Assembly (NCBI GenBank): GCA_031264885.1
Contig: JAISDM010000275.1
Location: 1 to 15,522 of the forward strand
Direction: 5' to 3'
DNA length: 15,522 bases
Origin: Peptococcaceae bacterium
GTDB lineage: Bacteria; Bacillota; Peptococcia; DRI-13; UBA5745
Each line of letters opens with the position of its first letter. Positions within the stretch are counted from its first letter, which is position 1. Position numbers and translations under genes: made by a program. Below the pieces are notes generated by a model, which saw nothing but the letters and a program-made list of their open reading frames with translations, searched no databases and was not told the origin of the DNA. Of this stretch, positions 6,779 through 13,194 are shown one piece after another.

Positions 6779-8482
6779 CTAACGCGCGGCTTCAAGCAAT
6801 TCCTTCCAATTTGAGGGCAGTTCGATCTTCTTGCTTATCGGGAAACCGATAAATCCGTTCTGAGCGCAGATCAGGACGTGGTCTCTGGCCGGATCGCCGC
6901 TTACGACGACCTGAATATCCTCCGGACAAGCCACCATTTGGACGAAGCAGTTCTCGCTCATATCCTTGGATGTGCCCAATTGCTCCGGCCAATTGCCTTC
7001 CTCAATCCCTTTGTGGAAGCGTTCGACCATTCTCCCGCTCAGGTTGCTCAGTCTCAGTTTGGCGTTTTCATAGAAATGCCGTTTCATCGCGTCTTTTGTA
7101 TAACCCTCTTTCACCAGGGAATCCACCACCAAAGGCGTCATGATCACCAGCGGCTTTGTATGCTGTCCCCGGAAAAAGAACTGGATAAACATGTGATTGT
7201 CCGCCATGCGGTTTTCGATATTTGTGAGAACGCCTTCCGCGGTTGGCCATCCCACTTCTATGGCCTGGGTCCTTTCCGTGACGGAAGCGACGGTTATGAC
7301 ATTATCCCCCGCGCTGAAGCCGCGGTCAACGCTGTACGGTTCCCATCCCACGCCGGCGAGATACTCCTCGTTCTCCGCCAAAACCATTCTGAAATTGTCC
7401 CCGTAACAGCCTTTGTCCGTTTTGTGGGGCAGGAATCCGCAGACGTTTCTCAAATACATACGGAAGAAACGGCCGATGCTGGTGTTGGCCTTGAATCCGG
7501 GGCGCATCACTCCCTGGGCGCAGTTGAAGTTTAATTCCTTGATAATCGGGCCGTTGAGGATGATCAGCGTCTCTGTGCCGGGCGTATGCCCAAGAGATTC
7601 ATGTGAAAATTCCGGTTCGCACAGCGCTTCGATGATCGCGATCAGTACAGGCATATACTCTGGCCGGCAGCCGCTCATTACCCCGTTCACGGCGATATTC
7701 CATAGGGTCGCCTGGCGGTTTTCCGGTTTCAGTATCCCAAGAACCTCATCGGCGGAACGTGTGGTGAATTTGAGAAATTGTTCCACTTTTTCCACTGTCG
7801 GCGGGACAATGGGCAAACCCTCGCTCCATTCACGCTCGTAAAAGAAGTCGTTGACTTCCTCAAAGGAGCCTGAAAAGATAATATCTTTCTGTCCCGGCTC
7901 TCTGGCCGGTTTCGCGTCCGCAGGCTGTACCGTCAGGGCTTTGACGACCGGGTCGGTCATTATTTCGGCGGCGTTCCGGTAGACCTGCTCGTCGGCGGTC
8001 GTATTCACATGTCCGGGATGAGCGGCATAGGGCAAATTCGGATATCCTTCTCCCTTTGCCGTAAAATGGCCTGCCGTTATAAAACCGTCGCAGGCGAGAG
8101 TTACCGTAGGAATCCCCAGTTTTTCGACTAGGATGCTAGCGCGCGTCACGGCGGCTATACAACTCCCTCAGCAGCCGACGCCGCAGATGACGGCGTCTAC
8201 CCCTAATTCCTTGAATTTGGCCGGGAGGGACGCCAATACCTCTTTCTCGTGGCCTCCGTGGATCTCGCCGAATTCCCTCCAGCTTATGAACTTGATCCCG
8301 GGGAACCGTTTCAGCAGTTCTTTTTCAAACGCTTCAAACATGATATCCCCTTTGAAGACCCAGTCCCATAATTCCGCGACTACTTTACCCTCTAACGTAT
8401 CGAGACGTTTCGCGAGTTTGGCGCCTGAGACGGTGCTTTTGCCGCAGGGCCATACCACATCATACATATTGGAATCTTTCAT
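6779..8482 (-). CDS. UGSC-motif selenoprotein with in-frame UGA (Sec105), two-part
   Basis: A conceptual 567-residue selenoprotein. Residues 1-104 (WPCGK near the N-terminus, ending DAVICGVGC) are followed by TGA at 8170-8168, then GSC and an uninterrupted 459-residue continuation in the same frame. The junction C104-Sec105-Gly-Ser-Cys108 is the U-G-S-C redox motif of the UGSC (seleno)protein family. What follows (ILVEKLGIPTVTLACDGF, then HPG near residue 160) also fits that domain. From about residue 190 a second domain of roughly 380 residues begins (FFYEREWSEGLPIVPPT, CRPEYMPVLIAIIEALCEP), which I cannot assign. The ATG at 8482 overlaps the LUD gene's TGA as ATGA and has AGGAGAGG upstream. 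Neighbours are the LUD and TrxR-like proteins before and PrpD after. A thiol/selenol redox role is inferred from the motif; the substrate is unknown. Confidence 0.88.
8137..8157 (-). promoter_or_regulatory. Candidate bacterial SECIS hairpin
   Basis: On the coding strand, bases +11 to +31 after the TGA form a stem: UAGC pairs with GCUA, and CGC with GCG, with one bulged C on the 3' side. The six-base loop is CGUGAC. The loop G and U fall at positions 22 and 23 counted from the U of UGA, close to the GU that SelB reads in E. coli fdhF. The stem lies inside the coding sequence, as is normal for bacterial SECIS. It was drawn by hand, without energy calculation. Confidence 0.65.
8168..8170 (-). 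other. UGA codon read as selenocysteine (Sec105)
   Basis: TGA separates two ORFs that share one frame; the next codons give Gly-Ser-Cys. No ribosome binding site precedes the first possible restart (GTG at 8149), whereas the joined protein has the full UGSC motif and the genome has selB. Sec is therefore favoured over a true stop. Confidence 0.88.
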
Positions 8483-9186
8483 ATGCCCAAATCCTCTCCT
8501 GCCAGAATCACACAGATGCGTCCCTTCTCCGGCGGCTGGCATCCGTCGATGATGGCCGTATAGCGGCAGACCCTCCATTCATGGAAGCAATCCGTACATC
8601 TACCCAGTTTGACACAGGGGCGGTCGATGGCCTCGGCCTGCCTGTGCTTCGAGTAATGCCGCAGCGAGTTGACCGGGGAAATAAAATTATGGATCCGCCG
8701 CAGCGCCTCTTCCGTATCGGTAACAATTTTATTTCCCCCGGCGATAATGAGAACCTTCTTAGGGCCGAACATCATGGCGGCGACTCTGTTCCCCGCGCCG
8801 TCTATGCTGATTAATGAGCCGCCCAGGGTAATCGCGTTGACGCCGGTCAGATAGACGTCGGACAACAAGGCTTCCCGCTGCAGCGCCCGCCTTTCTTCCC
8901 TGGAGGGGTGCTGCCCTTCGTTATCTGTTTCCACAGGATCGATGATTTTGTTCCGGCCCCGTTTTTGGAGTTCCTGGATGATGCCCACTTGATTCAGGGT
9001 CACCGAATCGCCGCGGCCGACGACGGCTTCGGGCGGAATCAAGGACATGGCCAGTTCTAGGGCTTCCTGACGGTTACGGACAAAATATCCGTCCATATTC
9101 TTTTTCCATAAGCTTTTGATTACGGCTTTCGCGCGGATTTCGTAGAACTGGCTCAGTTCGGAACAAACGGTGGTGTCGCCATACAT
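8479..9186 (-). CDS. LUD domain protein with Cys-rich tail
   Basis: A 235-residue protein of the LUD family (LutC/DUF162-like; LutB/LutC take part in iron-sulfur-dependent lactate oxidation). The N-terminal two thirds show the usual marks: VGRGDSVTL (about residues 57-65), TGVNAITLGGSLISIDGAGNR and FGPKKVLIIAGGNKIV. The last third carries four clustered Cys (PCVKLGRCTDC...RVC) and a fifth later (DGC), which could hold a metal or an Fe-S cluster; the sequence alone does not decide. GAGGAG lies 8 nt before the ATG. Its stop overlaps the selenoprotein start (ATGA), so the two are translationally coupled and probably made in equal amounts. It may be the selenoprotein's electron-transfer or binding partner; that is inference. 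Confidence 0.85.
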   Translation of the reverse strand: MYGDTTVCSELSQFYEIRAKAVIKSLWKKNMDGYFVRNRQEALELAMSLIPPEAVVGRGDSVTLNQVGIIQELQKRGRNKIIDPVETDNEGQHPSREERRALQREALLSDVYLTGVNAITLGGSLISIDGAGNRVAAMMFGPKKVLIIAGGNKIVTDTEEALRRIHNFISPVNSLRHYSKHRQAEAIDRPCVKLGRCTDCFHEWRVCRYTAIIDGCQPPEKGRICVILAGEDLGI

Positions 9187-9231
9187 TAAACCATCTCCTC
9201 ATGAATCTGCGATTTGCAATTTAGACGCGAA

Positions 9232-10152
9232 TCATAGAGAAGCGATGTAGCGCCCCAGCGCCATGGCGGCGGTTACCCCGTCGCCGACGGCGGCGGCCAT
9301 TTGCGCCGGTGAGTTGAGCCGAACGTCGCCGGCGGCGAATATCCCCGGAATGGCGGTCTCCATATGTTCATTGACCGGAATCTGACCGCCGGGACTGAGC
9401 GTCAGGATATCCTGAAGGAACTGTGTGTTGGGTATCAACCCGATGCGGACATAGATCCCGCCCGCGGTCAGATAGTCCTTGACCCCTGTGTCCGGATCCT
9501 GAAGATGAATGCCTGTAACCCATTCGTCTCCGGCGACGGACTCTATCCTGACGCCGCACTTGATCTCTATATTGGGATTAGCGCCGATTCTGTCGATCAA
9601 AACCTTGGACGCTTTTGGCTGGGGCATCAATTCTAGGACGGTGACTTTGCAGCCGAGTCTTTCCAGGTAGAGCGCTTCGGTTAATCCGCTGTCCCCCGCT
9701 CCGGCCACGGCGACGTCTTTGCCGGCGCATTTGACCCCGTCACAGGTGGCGCAGTAAAACACGCCTTTGTTCGCGAATTCATCCTCGCCGGGTACTTGCA
9801 GCTTCCGCGGATGGGATCCCGCAGCGATGATTATGCCCTTGCATGTAACGGTTTCGTCGGCAGTCTTGATCATTTTGTACCCTGATTTGTCTTTTATTTC
9901 GACTACTTCGCCCGACTTCACTTCCGCCCCGGCGTTCGACGCCTGTTCCAGCATGGCGGAAGCAAGGTCGGGGCCCATTATACCGTTGGCGAACCCCGGG
10001 TAATTTTCAACCAACTGCCGGCTCATCAGTTCTCCGCCCATAGATTCTTTTTCCATAACGGCGGTGCTGAGTCCGGCGCGGCCGGTGTATATGCCTGCCG
10101 CCAATCCGGCGCAGCCGGATCCGATGATGACTACATCATAGTCTGTGTACAT
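9232..10152 (-). CDS. Thioredoxin-reductase-like FAD disulfide oxidoreductase
   Basis: A 306-residue cytosolic flavoprotein of the low-molecular-weight thioredoxin reductase type. The FAD-binding GSGCAGLAAGIYTGRAG is at residues 11-27, an ENYPGF segment near 49-54, the redox pair CATC at 134-137, a second nucleotide fold GAGDSG at 151-156, and the FAD-binding IFAAGDVR near the C-terminus. The usual HRR...R patch that grips the NADPH phosphate is missing; its place reads LELMPQPKAS with acidic Glu174, so NADH or another donor is more likely. A full AAAGGAGG site precedes the ATG. It lies between the dehydratase and the LUD gene, with no thioredoxin gene in the operon, so its CATC may reduce the UGSC selenoprotein directly. 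That partnership is an inference. Confidence 0.9.
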   Translation of the reverse strand: MYTDYDVVIIGSGCAGLAAGIYTGRAGLSTAVMEKESMGGELMSRQLVENYPGFANGIMGPDLASAMLEQASNAGAEVKSGEVVEIKDKSGYKMIKTADETVTCKGIIIAAGSHPRKLQVPGEDEFANKGVFYCATCDGVKCAGKDVAVAGAGDSGLTEALYLERLGCKVTVLELMPQPKASKVLIDRIGANPNIEIKCGVRIESVAGDEWVTGIHLQDPDTGVKDYLTAGGIYVRIGLIPNTQFLQDILTLSPGGQIPVNEHMETAIPGIFAAGDVRLNSPAQMAAAVGDGVTAAMALGRYIASL

Positions 10153-10166
10153 AATATCCTCCTTTG

Positions 10167-11405
10167 TCAGAGCGCCCGGTCATATTCGGTTCTTGAGACC
10201 AGCTTCACGATGAAATCAGACTTGGTATGGATGACGCCGTCCTGATTCTCGCCCCACACATTCAGTTCCACCAGATGTTCGCCATCCTCGACGAATTTCC
10301 GCCCAACCTTTCCCTTGACATAGGTCATATCTCCGAAGAAGACCATGCGCCTGTCCTGGGAGTCCATGGATTTCACGAATCCGTCGTCGCCCATCCAGTC
10401 CGTGACAATGTGAACGAGCATCATTTCGTTTTGGATACCGGCCGAATTGGCGAAGGGATATCCGAAAATATGCGCCGCGTGATCGGTATAATGCCAATCG
10501 CGGCGCAGGATGTGTTCCCCCGTTTCCGGATCTTTCGGGTGGTGCTGGAGGTTCTCTCTCATGACCGCCCATTTGATGGCGTAAGCATAGGGATAACAGC
10601 TGACCATGGTGCGCGCGCAAGCGTCGGCGACGTCCATCGGCCCTTTGATAATCATTGGAAGTTCATCGCCTTCGGTCACGTCCTCCCAGTAACGGGTCTC
10701 CGCGCCGCGCCGGTTGACGCCGGCGAGCTGGTCGTCATAGCTTTGATGGAGTCTGTCGAGTTCTTCATCGCTGTAGAAATGCCTCTGTTTGTCTTGATAC
10801 ATCTTGGCTTCTTTTACTTTCTTTCCCCGTTTGCCCGGCGGCGTGGCCATATAGATGTTGCGGTGGGTCGCGATGGCGGCGGTCTCGCCGTTTTGATTGA
10901 TAAAGTACCGGGGGACGCTTTCGATAAACATCCGGTATGGCTTGCCCTCGGCGTTCCTTTCCACAAATCCCGCGTATTTGTCATAAATGGAGAAAGAATC
11001 CCCCGGGCGAATGGGTCTGAAGTAATCATGCTTGTTCCCGGCCGCCAGGCGGGCGACGCCGGGCACCCTCAGCCGGCCTCCGAAAGAGGAGCCGAACGCG
11101 ATGCTGGATTCAAAGGTAGGGGGCGCGATGAATCCGCCCCAACGGGTGCCGGCCACGTAGGAAGGATCACGCCAAAAAGGGTTCGGGTCGCCAATGGCGT
11201 CGGCATAGTGCCGGATGAGATCCTCCGTGATCACTCTATAGTTGAGCCCCCGCGTGTATTCGTCATTCATAATAGCGTGAGGCGGCGGCGGCAGCTTGAT
11301 TTCTCCCCGGCCTTTGTTGAATTCGTCAATGTGTTCGTCCAGTCTTTGGTTCCAGTCTTCATCGCTCAGGTGATCCCAGTCGAATTTGGAAACGTTTTCT
11401 GACAT
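10167..11405 (-). CDS. Double-hotdog MaoC/FAS1-like dehydratase
   Basis: A 412-residue protein with two hotdog-fold halves. The N-terminal half resembles the FAS1-like dehydratase domain (residues about 55-200: YADAIGDPNPFWRDPSYV, then GGFIAPPTF). The C-terminal half resembles MaoC (residues about 250-405: RDWHYTDHAAHIFGYPFANSAG, FFGDMTYVKGKV). Such proteins hydrate or dehydrate acyl-CoA or related thioesters. The catalytic Asp/His pair is not in textbook form, so the exact reaction is open. AAAGGAG lies 9 nt before the ATG; the gene starts 20 bp after the hydratase gene and ends 14 bp before the flavoprotein gene. With the crotonase gene it suggests a pathway through unsaturated acyl-CoA esters. 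A 391-codon frame on the opposite strand is a shadow. Confidence 0.85.
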   Translation of the reverse strand: MSENVSKFDWDHLSDEDWNQRLDEHIDEFNKGRGEIKLPPPPHAIMNDEYTRGLNYRVITEDLIRHYADAIGDPNPFWRDPSYVAGTRWGGFIAPPTFESSIAFGSSFGGRLRVPGVARLAAGNKHDYFRPIRPGDSFSIYDKYAGFVERNAEGKPYRMFIESVPRYFINQNGETAAIATHRNIYMATPPGKRGKKVKEAKMYQDKQRHFYSDEELDRLHQSYDDQLAGVNRRGAETRYWEDVTEGDELPMIIKGPMDVADACARTMVSCYPYAYAIKWAVMRENLQHHPKDPETGEHILRRDWHYTDHAAHIFGYPFANSAGIQNEMMLVHIVTDWMGDDGFVKSMDSQDRRMVFFGDMTYVKGKVGRKFVEDGEHLVELNVWGENQDGVIHTKSDFIVKLVSRTEYDRAL

Positions 11406-11425
11406 AAGTTTTTTCTCCTTTCATC

Positions 11426-12211
11426 CTAACGGCCCTGCCACTCGGGCGGACGTTTTTCCAGGAAAGCGGCCACGCCCTCGGCCCGGTCGGCGCTGCCCGA
11501 GACGATCGCGAACAACCGGTTCTCGAACTCCAGCGCCGTGGCGAGACTCATATCCGCCCCGTAGTCCACCGCGTCCTTGGCCGCCCTCAGCGCCAGCGGC
11601 GGCTTGGAAGCCAGTTTTAACGCCAGGGCTTTGGCCTCTTCCATTAACTGGGCGGCCGGCGTCACTTTGTTGACGAGGCCGATGCGGAAAGCCTCCTGGG
11701 CGCCGATCGGTTCCCCTGTGAGAATCAGCTCCATCGCCCGGCCTTTGCCGATTAACCGGGCAAGCCGCTGGGTACCTCCCAGGCCGGGGATGATGCCCAG
11801 GTTGATCTCAGGCTGCCCGAACCGCGCCGATTCCGCCGCGATCCTTAACGTACAGGCGAGGGCCAGTTCGCATCCGCCGCCTAAAGCGTAGCCGTTGACA
11901 GCGGCGATGCTGGGCTTAAACAGGTGGTCCAGGCGCGAATATACGGCGCGCCGCAGGCGGCTGTTGGGCCCAAGCTCGGACAGTGTGCCGCGGGCGTTGA
12001 CCTCGTTGATATCCGCGCCGGCCACAAAGGAGCGGTCGCCCGCTCCCGTCAGGATGAGGACTTTCACGCCGCTGTCCGACTCCGCCTGATCAATCGCGTG
12101 TCCGAGTTCGGCCATGAGCGATTGAGTCAGCGCGTTCCGCGATTCAGGCCGGTTTATGGTGACGACCGCGATTCCGTCGCTTTGATCGTACAGAATAAAC
12201 TGATAATTCAT
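11426..12211 (-). CDS. Enoyl-CoA hydratase/isomerase (crotonase family)
   Basis: A 261-residue crotonase-fold enzyme. The acyl-CoA oxyanion-hole segment AGADI is at residues 64-68. NGYALGGGCELALAC carries Glu115 and FGQPEINLGIIPGLGGTQRL carries Glu135. Both glutamates match the two catalytic acids of classical enoyl-CoA hydratase, so true hydratase activity on a 2-enoyl-CoA is likely. The length is normal. It is the first gene of the seven-gene operon and is divergent from a LysR regulator across 110 bp. The start is ATG 12211 with GGGGGCGG upstream. No acyl-CoA dehydrogenase, thiolase or CoA-transferase is seen in the operon, so activation of the substrate must be encoded elsewhere. Confidence 0.93.
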   Translation of the reverse strand: MNYQFILYDQSDGIAVVTINRPESRNALTQSLMAELGHAIDQAESDSGVKVLILTGAGDRSFVAGADINEVNARGTLSELGPNSRLRRAVYSRLDHLFKPSIAAVNGYALGGGCELALACTLRIAAESARFGQPEINLGIIPGLGGTQRLARLIGKGRAMELILTGEPIGAQEAFRIGLVNKVTPAAQLMEEAKALALKLASKPPLALRAAKDAVDYGADMSLATALEFENRLFAIVSGSADRAEGVAAFLEKRPPEWQGR

Positions 12212-12244
12212 TTTGGATCCGCCCCCTATCGCTGTTACTGTACT

Positions 12245-12300
12245 ACTTTTGGACTTGACAGCGGAATCAGCTTTGTGTTAACTTGTTGTCAACCAAAAGT
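12245..12300. promoter_or_regulatory. Inverted-repeat operator between the LysR gene and the operon
   Basis: ACTTTTGG (12245-12252) and CCAAAAGT (12293-12300) are exact inverse copies, each with a TTGACA/TGTCAA on its inner side (12255-12260 and 12287-12292, offset by two bases). The two TTGACA boxes point toward each other and can serve as -35 elements for overlapping opposite promoters. Position and symmetry fit a binding site for the adjacent LysR-type regulator. The leftward -10 is poor, as expected of an activator-dependent promoter. Confidence 0.6.
12255..12283 (+). promoter_or_regulatory. Promoter of the LysR gene
   Basis: TTGACA (12255-12260), a 17-bp spacer and TTAACT (12278-12283) lie 39 bp upstream of the ATG at 12322. 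The -35 is part of the inverted repeat, which would allow autoregulation. Confidence 0.5.
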
Positions 12301-12321
12301 TCACAACAGGGGATGACGCGT

Positions 12322-13194
12322 ATGAATGATCAGCAACTGAAATCTCTGGTCAAAGCGGTGGATTGCGGCAGCTTCAGCAAGGCGGAAGAAGCCCTTTATC
12401 TCTCCAAACAGGCGCTCAAAAAGCAGATTGACGCCCTTGAGGAGGAGATCGGCGTTCCCTTGCTCATACGCACGCGTCAGGGCATCTCGCTGACTCCGGC
12501 CGGGGAAGAATTCTGTCAGTGGGCCAAGAAAACCCTCAGCGAGATAGACGCGGTCACTCAAAGATGCAAGGAATTCACCCTGAAGAAACGGATCATCCGC
12601 ATCGGGAACCCCTATCATCCGCGGCTGCTCCTTGAAAAAGCGTTCGTCGAGTTCTCGCGCAGATTCCCTTATATCAAGCAGCAGGTCATCGTGCGCCCAG
12701 GCAGCCGCTTCATCGAGGACATCCTCAACGACCGGGCGGATGTGGCCGAATGCACCTACCGTTCCGAGTTTGAAGTCTCCGGTCTTAAATACACCAAATT
12801 GTTTCCGATGCCTTACAAATGTCTTATGGCGCCCCGTCATCCGCTGGCCAGAAACAAAACCGTCCGTCTTGAGGAACTGTCCGGCAGCCATATCGGTCTG
12901 CTGAGAAAGAACACGGGGCTTCTGTCCCAAATGAACGAACGCTGTCATGACTTCTCTCTGGAGATATTTACGAGCAACGACATGCAGAGCATATTCAACG
13001 TATGCTATAACAACGGCATTTTTATCTCCAAGGCGTATTTTATCGATTCCATGCAGCCGTTGGTCACGGTCCCGCTTGAGACCGACATTGTGCCCACGGG
13101 GGTCATTCTTTACCGTGAGTCGCCGTCGGAGATCGTGGAAGAATTCCTCAGCGTCGTTCACGATCTGTATCCGTCGGGCTATGGCGCGGTGTAA
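12322..13194 (+). CDS. LysR-type transcriptional regulator
   Basis: A 290-residue LysR family DNA-binding regulator. The N-terminal winged helix-turn-helix spans residues about 1-65 (LKSLVKAVDCGSFSKAEEALYLSKQALKKQIDALEEEIG, then LIRTRQGISLTPAGEEF). The rest is the substrate-binding-like sensor domain (VRPGSRFIEDILNDRADVAE). The ATG at 12322 was preferred to an upstream in-frame TTG at 12283 because AGGGGA lies 8 nt ahead and the HTH starts normally. It is divergent from the enoyl-CoA hydratase gene, the classic position for a LysR activator of the operon it faces, with a pathway substrate or product as likely effector. Its end overlaps the convergent PRD regulator by 16 bp. Confidence 0.93.
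   Translation: MNDQQLKSLVKAVDCGSFSKAEEALYLSKQALKKQIDALEEEIGVPLLIRTRQGISLTPAGEEFCQWAKKTLSEIDAVTQRCKEFTLKKRIIRIGNPYHPRLLLEKAFVEFSRRFPYIKQQVIVRPGSRFIEDILNDRADVAECTYRSEFEVSGLKYTKLFPMPYKCLMAPRHPLARNKTVRLEELSGSHIGLLRKNTGLLSQMNERCHDFSLEIFTSNDMQSIFNVCYNNGIFISKAYFIDSMQPLVTVPLETDIVPTGVILYRESPSEIVEEFLSVVHDLYPSGYGAV

Noticed and set aside
6301..6852. 183-codon plus-strand ORF over the MmgE/PrpD start
   Set aside because: Antisense to a well-supported family member, and no recognisable domain.
8480..8578. N-terminal extension of the selenoprotein to an ATG at 8578
   Set aside because: The extension lies inside the LUD gene, has no ribosome binding site, and the ATG at 8482 has both a good site and the ATGA overlap.
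10227..11402. 391-codon plus-strand ORF opposite the double-hotdog gene
   Set aside because: No family features and a composition typical of an antisense shadow; the minus-strand frame has recognisable domains, operon spacing and a ribosome binding site.
12301..13161. 286-codon minus-strand ORF opposite the LysR gene
   Set aside because: Shadow of a clear LysR gene; no motif or start signal of its own.
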